From Thermosipho japonicus (GTDB taxonomy: Bacteria > Thermotogota > Thermotogae > Thermotogales > Fervidobacteriaceae), in contig NZ_JACHEX010000004.1 of assembly GCF_014201655.1 (NCBI RefSeq), positions 124,001-188,000 of the forward strand: a DNA stretch of 64,000 nt, read 5' to 3'. Made by a program: the position numbers and the translations under genes. Below the pieces are notes generated by a model, which saw only the letters and a program-made list of their open reading frames with translations, did no database searches and had not been told where the DNA came from. Shown piece by piece: positions 16,203-24,760 of this stretch. The first letter of the stretch is position 1. Each line of letters opens with the position of its first letter.

Positions 16203-17369
16203 TTAACCTCTCAGTAATTGTAAAATATTTTGTGGAAGTGTATTTGCCTGAGCAAGCATTGCCATCCCTGATTGAATTAATATCTGCTGTTTTGTAAAGA
16301 ACATCATTTGTTTAGCCATATCAGCATCTCTTATTCTACTTTCTGACGATGTTAGATTTTCTGATGAAACACCTAAATTAGCAATTGTATGTTCCAATCT
16401 ATTTTGCATTGCTCCTAATTTTGAGCGAATTCCACTTACTTTATCTATTGCAGCATCTATTAAACTTATTACCCTTTCTGCTCCATCTTGCGAGGTAACA
16501 TCAATTAAACTAGTGATAAGTCCCAAATTTTTTGAATCAACAGCGTCAATTCCACCAACCATATTTGCTCCCTCATTTGCACCAATCTGGAAAACCAAAT
16601 AATCAGAACCAGTGTATTTCCCTTCAATTCTTGCAACCGCAGCATCAATAACTTCACCACTTGGTAATCCATTATAATTTGAAATTGATATGACAGTTGA
16701 ATCCCATCTTAAAGTAACCCCACCTACTACAACATATCCTTGAGAAAAAGAAGTAACAATTGTGCTATAAACAGATGAACTTGTTACTAAAGTTATTCTT
16801 ACATCCAATGCACTTGTAGGTGAACCTCTAAATTGTCCTACCTCAACCAAATAAGTACCTTCTTTAGCATTTTGATTTAAAGTGTTAATTGTTAAATCTA
16901 TTATTCCACCATTTACAATATCTGCTTCAGCATTTGCTCTAAAACCTTCTAAACTTCCATTCAAAAGCTTTTTTGTATTAAATTCAGTTGAACGGGCTAT
17001 TCTATCAATTTCTTGACGTAATTGTTCTATTTCAGCTTGAATATTTTCTCTATCAACATCAGTATTTGTATCACTTGCTGCTTGAACTGCAAGTTCCCTC
17101 ATTCTCTGAAGTATTGAATGAACTTCATTTAATGCACCTTCTGCTGTTTGAATTAAAGATATAGCATCTTGTGCATTCTTTCTTGCCATATCAAGTCCTT
17201 TAATTTGACCTCTCATCTTTTCACTTATTGCAAGTCCAGCTGCATCATCAGCTGCTCTGTTAATCCTTAATCCTGATGATAATTTTTCCAAAGTTTTTGT
17301 CATATTTGAATTAGTTAATGAAATTTGCCTCCAAGCATTTAAAGCACTTAAATTATGATTTATTCTCAC
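16203..17369 (-). CDS. Flagellin
   Basis: The protein has 388 aa. The conserved N-terminal D0/D1 region is residues 1-150 (RINHNLSALNAWRQ, SSGLRINRAADDAAGLAISE, LRQEIDRIA). The central 150-290 region is variable and exposed. The C-terminal D1/D0 region is 300-388 (LGAMQNRLEHTIANL, ESRIRDADMAKQMM, ANTLPQNILQLL). It is secreted by the flagellar export system and polymerises into the filament. The GTG start has GGAGGTG 6 nt upstream. It stands alone between two strong terminators, so it is monocistronic. I could not find a convincing sigma-28-type promoter in the 60 bp before it. Confidence 0.95.
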   Translation of the reverse strand: MRINHNLSALNAWRQISLTNSNMTKTLEKLSSGLRINRAADDAAGLAISEKMRGQIKGLDMARKNAQDAISLIQTAEGALNEVHSILQRMRELAVQAASDTNTDVDRENIQAEIEQLRQEIDRIARSTEFNTKKLLNGSLEGFRANAEADIVNGGIIDLTINTLNQNAKEGTYLVEVGQFRGSPTSALDVRITLVTSSSVYSTIVTSFSQGYVVVGGVTLRWDSTVISISNYNGLPSGEVIDAAVARIEGKYTGSDYLVFQIGANEGANMVGGIDAVDSKNLGLITSLIDVTSQDGAERVISLIDAAIDKVSGIRSKLGAMQNRLEHTIANLGVSSENLTSSESRIRDADMAKQMMFFTKQQILIQSGMAMLAQANTLPQNILQLLRG

Positions 17370-17430
17370 TTTTTACACCTCCTATTCTTTTTCTAACAAA
17401 TTTTTCTTTATTAATTATTTATTTTCCTAA

Positions 17431-17469
17431 AAAAAAATAGCATCTCACCATAAGGTGAGATGCTATTTT
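17431..17469 (-). terminator. Terminator of the opp operon
   Basis: A perfect 16-bp stem (AAAATAGCATCTCACC, 17434-17449, with its complement at 17454-17469) has an ATAA loop and a T run on the minus strand. It lies 14 bp after the oppF stop. Confidence 0.9.
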
Positions 17470-17482
17470 AAAGAAATTCTTA

Positions 17483-18625
17483 TTATTTTAACGATCCAGG
17501 GAAATGACAAGCTACAAAGTGACCAGGTGATACTTCTTTCAATTGTGGCTCTTCTTTAGCACAAATTTCTTTTGCTACAGGACATCTTGGATGAAATCTA
17601 CATCCACTTGGTGGATTAACAGGACTTGGAACATCTCCTGTTAAAATTATCCTCTTTTTCTTATATTCTGGGTTTGGAACCGGTATAGCACTCATTAATG
17701 CTTTTGTATATGGATGTAATGGATTATCAAATAATTCTTTCTTTGAAGCATTTTCAACAATCTTTCCTAAATACATAACGACAACTCTATCAGAAATATA
17801 TTTAATGACTGATAGGTCATGTGAAATAAATAAATAAGTTAAATTATGTTTCTTTTGAAGTTCAAGCATTAAGTTAATAACTTGAGATCTAATGGAAACA
17901 TCAAGTGCTGCTACTGCTTCATCGGCAACTATTAACTTTGGATTCATTAATAATGCCCTTGCTATTCCTATTCTTTGACGTTGCCCTCCTGAAAATTGGT
18001 GAGGAAATCTATACATATGTTCTCCATGAATACCAACTTCTTCTAAAACTTCTTTTACCTTATCTACTACTTCAGATTTTTTTATCAGACCATGCAATAC
18101 AGGTCCTTCAGAAACAATTGTCTTAACTCTAATTCTTGGATTAAGAGAACTATATGGATCCTGAAAAACTATTTGCATCGTTCTTCTAAAATCTCTTCTC
18201 TTTTCAGTAATATTATCTAAAAGTTTGCTATAAAAACCACTTTCGCCTAGTTCGTCATATATTTCATAGTATTCTTTATCAATTCCTGTAAATTTTGATG
18301 GATCTTCTTTTTTAAATTTCTCTATATACATTTTCTTTAAATATTTCTTTGCCTTATAACGTGGCATAAAATAATATGTTGTATCCTTTCCGTCTACTAT
18401 AATTCTTCCAGATGTAGGTTCATAAAGTCTTAAAAGCGTCATTCCGGCAGTAGTTTTTCCACAGCCTGATTCACCAACAAGCCCAACAGTCTCCCCCTCA
18501 TAAATTTCAAAGCTGATGTCATCTACTGCTCTAACCCATGCTACAACTCTTTTAAATACTCCTGCACGAATTGGAAAATACTTTACAAGATTATCAACTT
18601 TAACTAATACTTTTTTTTCACTCAT
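17483..18625 (-). CDS. oppF: Oligopeptide-type ABC transporter ATP-binding protein OppF
   Basis: The protein has 380 aa. Walker A is GESGCGKTT (50-58), the Q-loop is [13 protein letters not shown], the ABC signature is [15 protein letters not shown] and Walker B is [12 protein letters not shown]. The C-terminal oligopeptide-transporter domain has [14 protein letters not shown] with clustered cysteines. Between Walker A and the Q-loop is an extra 50-residue charged insertion (about 80-140). It pairs with OppD to energise OppB/OppC. In Thermotogales such operons often carry oligosaccharides rather than peptides, so the substrate is open. ATGA overlap with oppD. Confidence 0.88.
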   Translation of the reverse strand: MSEKKVLVKVDNLVKYFPIRAGVFKRVVAWVRAVDDISFEIYEGETVGLVGESGCGKTTAGMTLLRLYEPTSGRIIVDGKDTTYYFMPRYKAKKYLKKMYIEKFKKEDPSKFTGIDKEYYEIYDELGESGFYSKLLDNITEKRRDFRRTMQIVFQDPYSSLNPRIRVKTIVSEGPVLHGLIKKSEVVDKVKEVLEEVGIHGEHMYRFPHQFSGGQRQRIGIARALLMNPKLIVADEAVAALDVSIRSQVINLMLELQKKHNLTYLFISHDLSVIKYISDRVVVMYLGKIVENASKKELFDNPLHPYTKALMSAIPVPNPEYKKKRIILTGDVPSPVNPPSGCRFHPRCPVAKEICAKEEPQLKEVSPGHFVACHFPGSLK

Positions 18626-19638
18626 GCACTTTCACCAGCCTTTTTGAGTTTCTGAGCCTCTTCAATTTTTTTATAATAAAAACATCTTGAATAATGATTT
18701 TTTCCAACTTCATATAACGGTGGAATTTCCTTTTTACATCTTTCATCTGCAAACTCACATCTAGTATTAAATCTACATCCTGGTGGAAAATGCAATGGAT
18801 CAGGAACAATTCCAGGAATATTATAAAGTTTATCCTGCTCAATATCTAACCTTGGAATTGAATTCAAAAGTCCCCAAGTATATGGATGCCTCATTTCTTT
18901 AAATAATTCTTTTACATCAGCTGTTTCCATAACCATTCCACCATACATTACAACAACTCTATCGGCATTTTCTGCAATAACACCAACATCATGCGTAATT
19001 AAAATTATAGCCATTCCATACTCTCTTTGTAATTCCTTCATTAAATCAAGGATTTGCGCTTGAATAGTAACATCAAGTGCGGTTGTTGGTTCATCAGCAA
19101 TTAATAATTTTGGCTTACATGAAAGTGCCATTGCAATCATTGCTCTTTGCCTCATACCACCAGATAATTCATGTGGATATTCATCAACACGTTTTTCTGG
19201 TTCAGGTATTCCAACTTTTCTTAGCATGTCAATTGCCATTCTTCTAGCTTCTTTTTTATCAACATCTTGGTGCAACAAAATTGCTTCCATAATCTGCTCA
19301 CCAATTGTAAAAACTGGGTTTAAAGCTACCATTGGTTCCTGAAAAATCATTGCAATATCATTACCTCTAATTTTTCTCATCTCATCTTCTGATAGCTCTA
19401 AAAGATTCTTTCCTTCAAAAATTATTTGACTTCCTTCTAAAATTTCACCATTTGGATCCAACAATCTTAAAATTGATAATGAGGTAACACTTTTTCCACT
19501 ACCGGATTCGCCAACAATTCCAAGTGTCTCGCCGGGATAAACTTCAAAATCCACACCGTCAACTGCTTTAACAATTCCATCTTCTGTATGAAAATAGGTC
19601 TTTAAATTCTTTACTTCTAATAATGGTTTTTTTTCCAA
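18622..19638 (-). CDS. oppD: Oligopeptide-type ABC transporter ATP-binding protein OppD
   Basis: The protein has 338 aa. Walker A is [10 protein letters not shown], the Q-loop is [12 protein letters not shown], the signature is [15 protein letters not shown], Walker B is [12 protein letters not shown] and the C-terminal cysteine motif is [14 protein letters not shown]. The start is taken as TTG at 19638 because GGAG lies 8 nt upstream; the in-frame GTG at 19647 overlaps the SD itself. Middle gene of oppBCDF, 14 bp after oppC. No binding-protein gene lies in the window. Confidence 0.88.
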   Translation of the reverse strand: MEKKPLLEVKNLKTYFHTEDGIVKAVDGVDFEVYPGETLGIVGESGSGKSVTSLSILRLLDPNGEILEGSQIIFEGKNLLELSEDEMRKIRGNDIAMIFQEPMVALNPVFTIGEQIMEAILLHQDVDKKEARRMAIDMLRKVGIPEPEKRVDEYPHELSGGMRQRAMIAMALSCKPKLLIADEPTTALDVTIQAQILDLMKELQREYGMAIILITHDVGVIAENADRVVVMYGGMVMETADVKELFKEMRHPYTWGLLNSIPRLDIEQDKLYNIPGIVPDPLHFPPGCRFNTRCEFADERCKKEIPPLYEVGKNHYSRCFYYKKIEEAQKLKKAGESA

Positions 19639-19652
19639 CTCAATCACTCCTT

Positions 19653-20567
19653 TTATTTCAATTTCGGATCAAAGACATCTCTTAAAGCATCACCTACTAA
19701 ATTCCATGCTAATACAAACAAAACCATTGCCATGCCAGGATAAAAAACCGTATACCAGTAAGCTAGTGCTTGACCACTAGCACCTAATATATAGTTTCTT
19801 GTATAGTTAAGCATTGAACCCCAATCAGCATAACCAATTGGAGCACCAAGTCCTAAAAATGAAAGTGCAGCAGCTGTAATAACCAAAGAACCTAATCTCA
19901 TTGTAGCTTGAACTAAAACTGGAAAGATTGTGTTTGGAAGCACATGTCTTACAATTATAATAAAGTTTTTTATTCCAAGAGCTTTTGCAGCTAGAACGAA
20001 TTGTTCTTCTTTAACTTGCAATATATTTGCCCTAATTAATCTTGCGACAGCCATCCAACCAAAAACTGTCATTGCAATCATAACTTTATCTAAACCACTT
20101 CCTAATATTGTTGTTAATACCATTGCAGCTAATAAAAATGGAATTGATAAGAAAATATCTGTAACCCTCATTAGAATTTCATCTATCCAACCACCAAAAT
20201 AACCAGCAATTGATCCTATTATTAAACCAATTATTGTTGATAAAGTAACAACTGTTAAACCAATTTTAAAAGCAGTTCTTGTACCCCAAATTACTCCGTA
20301 ATAAATGTCTCTACCTGCAATCATACCAAAGGGATGATCTTTACTTGGTGGTACTGGATCTGAATTCCAAGAAAGAATTGGCATTATGTATGGATCTTCA
20401 AGTTTCATTGGATTTCCATTTTCATCTGGAAACATTGGATTAACAGGCGGTGCAAGCAATGGCGCAAATGCAGCAATCAAAGCAAAAAATATTAACAATG
20501 AAAATCCTAGAACTGCAGAAGGATTTCTAAACAATTTTCTCATTGTTCTTTTAAACTCTGTATTCAT
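19653..20567 (-). CDS. oppC: Oligopeptide-type ABC transporter permease OppC
   Basis: The protein has about 304 aa. An N-terminal OppC_N helix (about 14-34, [20 protein letters not shown]) is followed by a periplasmic loop and five more helices. The ABC-permease EAA loop is [20 protein letters not shown]. The last 25 residues include [13 protein letters not shown], typical of DppC/OppC. The ATG at 20573 lies only 3 nt from GGAGG, while the ATG at 20567 is 9 nt from it, so the latter is preferred. Heterodimer partner of OppB, 14 bp downstream of it. Confidence 0.88.
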   Translation of the reverse strand: MNTEFKRTMRKLFRNPSAVLGFSLLIFFALIAAFAPLLAPPVNPMFPDENGNPMKLEDPYIMPILSWNSDPVPPSKDHPFGMIAGRDIYYGVIWGTRTAFKIGLTVVTLSTIIGLIIGSIAGYFGGWIDEILMRVTDIFLSIPFLLAAMVLTTILGSGLDKVMIAMTVFGWMAVARLIRANILQVKEEQFVLAAKALGIKNFIIIVRHVLPNTIFPVLVQATMRLGSLVITAAALSFLGLGAPIGYADWGSMLNYTRNYILGASGQALAYWYTVFYPGMAMVLFVLAWNLVGDALRDVFDPKLK

Positions 20568-20581
20568 CAACATCCACCTCC

Positions 20582-21619
20582 TTAACCTAGTCTGATTCTT
20601 GGGTCTAATATTGCGTATAGTATATCGATTATTAAATTTCCAACCACAAGCAATGTTGAATAAAATAAAGTACTACCTAAAATTGCTGCATAATCAAGCT
20701 GAGTTGCTGCCTGAGCTGTAAATCTTCCCATACCGATTCTATTAAATATAACTTCAACAATAACAGTTCCTGCAAGCAAGCCAATAACCATCGCTCCTGC
20801 TACAGTTACAACAGGAATCATCGCATTCTTTTTGGCATGTTTGTGTATAACTTCTTTTTCAGGAACTCCTTTTGCCCTAGCCGTTCTAACATATTCTTTA
20901 CCAAGAACTTCAAGCATACTCGATCTTGTAATTCTTAACAAATACGCCCACCAAAGCCAAGAAATTGTTAGAATAGGTCCAATTAAGTGTCTCAATGCAT
21001 CCCAGAAAATATCAAGCCTACCATTTAATAATGAGTCAATTGTTAATAGATGTGTTATCTTATGAAAACTATCTGATTTTACAATTGAATCTGCCCAATC
21101 ACTCAAAGTTCCTGGTGGAAACCATCCAAGAACTGAATAGAAAATCATCAATATTATCAATCCGAATACGAAATCTGGAAGTGACCATCCAACTATTGCA
21201 AAAATCCTTATAAAATGATCTATAAACTTGTCTCTATTAACCGCAGCAGTAACACCTAACCAAATACCAACAGCAATAACCGGTATAAATGCATATAGTG
21301 CAAGCTCAATCGTATAAGGAATTCTTTCTTTAATAGCATCAGCAACTGGTTGTTTTGCCGTAACAGACCAACCTAGATCTCCTTTTAAAACTCCACCAAG
21401 CCATTTAAAATATCTTGTCCACATTGGATCTTTTAATCCATATTTTTCAATTAATTTATCAATTTCCTCATTTGATAGCTTATCAAAAAGATTTGGATTA
21501 ACGTATGCTGAAATCATTTTTTCAGGGCCTAAGATCTCTGTAAAACTAAATATTATCAAAGTAACACCAAACAAAATCAGTGGAAGTAGCAAAAGTCTCC
21601 GAATAATATACGCCGTCAA
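20582..21619 (-). CDS. oppB: Oligopeptide-type ABC transporter permease OppB
   Basis: The protein has 345 aa and six helices. It begins with the typical IIRRLLLLPLILFGVTLIIF. The EAA loop is VRTARAKGVPEKEVIHKHAKKN, here flanked by YVR on the N side, and the C-terminus DILYAILDPRIR is the DppB/OppB hallmark. The TTG at 21619 is the likely start with AGGAGG 8 nt upstream; a GTG at 21628 overlaps the SD. First gene of the operon, with a promoter at 21660-21687. Confidence 0.88.
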   Translation of the reverse strand: MTAYIIRRLLLLPLILFGVTLIIFSFTEILGPEKMISAYVNPNLFDKLSNEEIDKLIEKYGLKDPMWTRYFKWLGGVLKGDLGWSVTAKQPVADAIKERIPYTIELALYAFIPVIAVGIWLGVTAAVNRDKFIDHFIRIFAIVGWSLPDFVFGLIILMIFYSVLGWFPPGTLSDWADSIVKSDSFHKITHLLTIDSLLNGRLDIFWDALRHLIGPILTISWLWWAYLLRITRSSMLEVLGKEYVRTARAKGVPEKEVIHKHAKKNAMIPVVTVAGAMVIGLLAGTVIVEVIFNRIGMGRFTAQAATQLDYAAILGSTLFYSTLLVVGNLIIDILYAILDPRIRLG

Positions 21620-21659
21620 GTTTAACACCTCCTGAATTTTTTAAGTTTACATCAATATT

Positions 21660-21687
21660 ATTATAACAGCAGTAAAAAATGTTTCAA
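21660..21687 (-). promoter_or_regulatory. Promoter of oppBCDF
   Basis: On the minus strand, TTGAAA (21687-21682), 16-bp spacer, TATAAT (21665-21660), 41 bp before the oppB start. Confidence 0.65.
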
Positions 21688-21738
21688 GTCTGAATTAAAC
21701 TTAATTTTAATTTAAATCTTGTAATTTTTAATAAATAC

Positions 21739-23394
21739 TTACAAATATTCCTTTAAACGTAACGCTATCTTTTTACCAACTATCTTCGAAAGTTCATCAA
21801 GAGGTGCCATTTTTATATTTTCTATACTTTTATACTTTTTAAGCAGTAATTTTTTCCTTTTTGGTCCAATTCCTGGAATATCGTCTAGCTTGCTTAATGT
21901 ATAATTTTTTAACTTTAAGCTACCACTAAAACTATTTGCCACTCTATGTGTTTCATCACGTATTGCTATTAAAGTACGCAAAACTTCATCATTTTCTTTC
22001 AATTTAAATTCTTTATTTTTTGTAACAATTATTTCTTCCTTTTTAGCAATACCAATTACATCAACATTTAGTCCCAATTCATTAAATGCTTCAATTGCAG
22101 CATTGACCTGTCCTCTTCCTCCATCTACAAAAATAAGATCAGGTACTTCATGTTTTGTATATCTTTTCCTTACAAACATCCTGATACTTTCAAAATCATC
22201 CAAAATATCACCAAGTTTATACCTTCTATATTCTTCTGGCTTTGGTACTCCATTTTCAAATACTACCAAAGATGCAACTGTAAATTTTCCATTTCTGTGA
22301 GAAATATCTGTCCCTTCAATTCTATATGGAATCTTTTTCAACCCTAATATTTCTTTAATCTTTTTTAAAGTATCTTTTCTCAGCCTTTTTGCTTTGAAAT
22401 GTTCCTTTAAATTTTCATATGCTATTTCAAGTAAATATCTATCACTATCATCTAAAGAAACATTTATAGGTATATCAAACTCTATTTTATTTAAATTATT
22501 ACTTTCGAATGTAACTATTTTTGTTGGTAAATCACTTTTCATTCCATAGTAAAATTGATATAAAAATTCTTCAAATGATAAATTTGCTTCATAAAAAAGC
22601 TTTGATAATAAAACTCCACCACGAACCTTTAAAACTAAAAAAACTCCTTTTGAATATGCAATATAGTCAACACATCTTTTATCTTTTAAAATCACACCTT
22701 GTGTGTTTAACAGTTTTTCAAATGATAATAACAAATCTCTATATTTAGCAGCATTTTCAAAATCAAGCATTTTAGAATGATAATTCATCTTTTGTTCAAT
22801 GTAGTCTTTTACAAATTCAAAATCTCCTGATAAAACCTTTTTCAAATTATTTATTGCTGACATATAAATATTTTTATTTTCAAATCTACATGGTGCTAAA
22901 CATGTTTTTAAATGGTATTCAATACAAGGTTTCTTAATTTTAGATAAATCTTTTTTGCAAGTTCTAAAACCAAAAATTTTTTGTAAAATCTCTAACAATA
23001 ATCTTGTAAAAGTTATATTAGTAAAAGGGCCAAAAAATATTCCTGAACTTTTCCTACTTCTTGTAACTTCAACATACGGATATTCATCATCTGATATCCT
23101 AATATATGGATATCGTTCACCTTCTTTTAGCATTATGTTATACTTTGGTTTATGTTTAAATATTAAGGTAGCTTCTAATAATAATGCCTCTTTTTCATTT
23201 TTTACAACAATAACTTCTAGACTATTTGATTCCTCAATAATTAGCCTACTCTTTTCTTCTTTAAATGAAAAATGTGAACTAAGCCTTCTTTTTAAATTTT
23301 TTGCTTTTCCAATATAAATATATTCACTTCCATTCTTAAAGATATACACTCCAGGTTTTTCACTAACGTTATATAAAACACTTTTGTCTAACAT
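21739..23394 (-). CDS. uvrC: Excinuclease ABC subunit C
   Basis: The protein has 551 aa, slightly short for UvrC. Residues 1-90 are the GIY-YIG nuclease domain (KPGVYIFKNG, YIYIGKAKNLKRRL). About 175-225 is the UVR motif that contacts UvrB. About 340-480 is the RNase H-like nuclease domain (EGTDISHRNG, VFVDGG-like FVDGGRGQVNA). The C-terminus has the tandem helix-hairpin-helix LDDIPGIGPKRKKLL. It makes both incisions in nucleotide excision repair. The start at 23394 is set by GGAGG 6 nt upstream. An in-frame ATG 54 nt further up would place the upstream terminator inside the gene. Confidence 0.95.
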   Translation of the reverse strand: MLDKSVLYNVSEKPGVYIFKNGSEYIYIGKAKNLKRRLSSHFSFKEEKSRLIIEESNSLEVIVVKNEKEALLLEATLIFKHKPKYNIMLKEGERYPYIRISDDEYPYVEVTRSRKSSGIFFGPFTNITFTRLLLEILQKIFGFRTCKKDLSKIKKPCIEYHLKTCLAPCRFENKNIYMSAINNLKKVLSGDFEFVKDYIEQKMNYHSKMLDFENAAKYRDLLLSFEKLLNTQGVILKDKRCVDYIAYSKGVFLVLKVRGGVLLSKLFYEANLSFEEFLYQFYYGMKSDLPTKIVTFESNNLNKIEFDIPINVSLDDSDRYLLEIAYENLKEHFKAKRLRKDTLKKIKEILGLKKIPYRIEGTDISHRNGKFTVASLVVFENGVPKPEEYRRYKLGDILDDFESIRMFVRKRYTKHEVPDLIFVDGGRGQVNAAIEAFNELGLNVDVIGIAKKEEIIVTKNKEFKLKENDEVLRTLIAIRDETHRVANSFSGSLKLKNYTLSKLDDIPGIGPKRKKLLLKKYKSIENIKMAPLDELSKIVGKKIALRLKEYL

Positions 23395-23410
23395 TTGATC
23401 CCTCCATACA

Positions 23411-23439
23411 AAAAATGTGGGGATTCCCCCCACATTTTT
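23411..23439 (-). terminator. Terminator of the gcvH/membrane-protein pair
   Basis: The stem AAAAATGTGGGG/CCCCACATTTTT (23411-23422 / 23428-23439) is followed by T on the minus strand. A second inverted repeat (ATAAGCAAA/TTTGCTTAT, 23441-23460) overlaps the stop codon just before it. Confidence 0.8.
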
Positions 23440-23456
23440 CATAAGCAAAACTTTGC

Positions 23457-23897
23457 TTATTCTATATTTCGATTTTTAATACCAAAAATCAAAGTTATAA
23501 CATATGCCCAACCGATAGAAAATAAAGCAACAAATGCAGCATCTTTAACCCAAATTAAATCAATTATCAAGAAGACAATCATTATTATTGAAAATAGTAT
23601 AGCTTTTCTCATTGCCTTGCGAATATTCAACTTTGAAATATCACTTGCGGCTAGCATTGAGTAAATAGCAATCACCAAATATGCGACTGGCGATATTGAC
23701 AATCCAAGTTTCGAGTAAAAATTTACAAAACCACCAGATACAAAAAATGCTAGAGAAACAACAAAAAATACCCATGAAACTACACTTGAAATGCCAAATG
23801 ACGATTTAGCTTGTTGAATCACACCAAGCAATAATACAATTCCAATCACTATATTCATTATAAAAACCAAAACTGCATATGCGGTAACACCTAGCAT
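23457..23897 (-). CDS. Small integral membrane protein, unknown
   Basis: The protein has 146 aa with about five hydrophobic segments (6-28, 38-58, 66-86, 97-114, 121-138) and a charged tail GIKNRNIE. I recognise no family. It begins at an ATG that overlaps the gcvH stop (TAATG), with AAGGTGA upstream inside gcvH. It is therefore translationally coupled to gcvH and ends at a strong terminator. No functional link to glycine cleavage is evident. Confidence 0.65.
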   Translation of the reverse strand: MLGVTAYAVLVFIMNIVIGIVLLLGVIQQAKSSFGISSVVSWVFFVVSLAFFVSGGFVNFYSKLGLSISPVAYLVIAIYSMLAASDISKLNIRKAMRKAILFSIIMIVFLIIDLIWVKDAAFVALFSIGWAYVITLIFGIKNRNIE

Positions 23898-24265
23898 TAA
23901 TTATCACCTTCACTGCTAAGAAATTCCTTATATTCTTCCTCTGTCATCAATTCATCAAGCTCTGAAGGATTTGAAATTTCAATTTTTACCAACCATCCTT
24001 GACCTTCAGCATCTTCATTAACAAGTTCTGGCCTTGCATCAAGCTCACTATTTATTTCTACAATTTTTCCGCTAACTGGTGCATAAACATCACTTGCTGC
24101 TTTAACACTTTCTATTGATAACAAAACATCACCTTTTTTAACTTCTTTACCAACTTCTGGCAAATCAACATAAACAATATCTCCAAGCTCTTCTTGTGCA
24201 TGCGAACTTATTCCAACATACCCGTTTTCATCTACCCATTCATGAGTTTTTGTAAATTTTTTCAT
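23897..24265 (-). CDS. gcvH: Glycine cleavage system H protein
   Basis: The protein has 122 aa, normal length. The lipoyl-carrying lysine is Lys54 in IESVKAASDV. THEWVDENGYVGIS, GDIVYVDLPEVG and the C-terminal WLVKIEISNPSELDELMTEEEY are typical. It shuttles the aminomethyl group between P, T and L proteins. The other glycine-cleavage genes are not in the window apart from lpdA at 41.5 kb, which could supply the L protein. GGAGGGG lies 5 nt before ATG. A minus-strand promoter TTGAAA-16-TAGAAT can be read about 50 bp upstream. Confidence 0.93.
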   Translation of the reverse strand: MKKFTKTHEWVDENGYVGISSHAQEELGDIVYVDLPEVGKEVKKGDVLLSIESVKAASDVYAPVSGKIVEINSELDARPELVNEDAEGQGWLVKIEISNPSELDELMTEEEYKEFLSSEGDN

Positions 24266-24396
24266 GAAAACCCCTCCTTGATTTTATTTGTTCAATAATA
24301 TTCTAACATATAAACTAACTATTTCAACTATCTAAAGAAAGTATATAAGTTTAATTCCAATAGAAAATTTGTAATTTTCCTGTATTAATAAAATTA

Positions 24397-24425
24397 TTGA
24401 AATGTCATAAATCAAATGATAAAAT
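24397..24425 (+). promoter_or_regulatory. Promoter of the thioredoxin-like gene
   Basis: TTGAAA (24397-24402), 17-bp spacer, TAAAAT (24420-24425), 39 bp before the ATG. Confidence 0.6.
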
Positions 24426-24464
24426 GGACAATGTTTGGAAGAATTAAATCATGGAGGTGATTTA

Positions 24465-24734
24465 ATGAAGATAGAATACTTTAAGAACGACAAATGCAAT
24501 GTATGTAAAGCTATGCTTCCCAAAATCCAAACTATAGCAAAAAACTTTGATATTGATATTGAGGTAATTGACATTATAGAAAATCCTTCTTATCCAGCTC
24601 AAAAACTAGTATTTACAGTACCAACAGTAATAATATTGGATGAAGAATTTGAAATTAAACGATTTGCAAGAAATTTTAGTATTAGTGAGGTAATAAATAC
24701 AATTGAAAGATACCTAGAAATAAGTAAAAAATAA
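24465..24734 (+). CDS. Thioredoxin-like protein with CxxC motif
   Basis: The protein has 89 aa. The motif KCNVCKAM at residues 10-17 gives the redox CNVC pair after the first strand. VPTVIIL at about 58-64 is the cis-proline region of the thioredoxin fold. It is shorter than classical thioredoxin (about 105 aa), closer to glutaredoxin-like or mini-thioredoxins. The role is probably thiol-disulfide exchange in the cytoplasm; partner unknown. The start at 24465 follows GGAGGTG by 6 nt; an ATG at 24435 lacks an SD. Monocistronic. Confidence 0.75.
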   Translation: MKIEYFKNDKCNVCKAMLPKIQTIAKNFDIDIEVIDIIENPSYPAQKLVFTVPTVIILDEEFEIKRFARNFSISEVINTIERYLEISKK

Positions 24735-24760
24735 GGCTAATAGGGAAATCCCTATTAGCC
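24735..24760. terminator. Bidirectional terminator between thioredoxin-like gene and feoB
   Basis: A perfect 11-bp stem GGCTAATAGGG/CCCTATTAGCC with loop AAAT. The feoB stop codon lies inside the right arm. Confidence 0.75.

Noticed and set aside
17370-17430. Sigma-28-type promoter for flagellin
   Set aside because: No GCCGATAA-like -10 with a TAAA -35 was found upstream of the GTG start.
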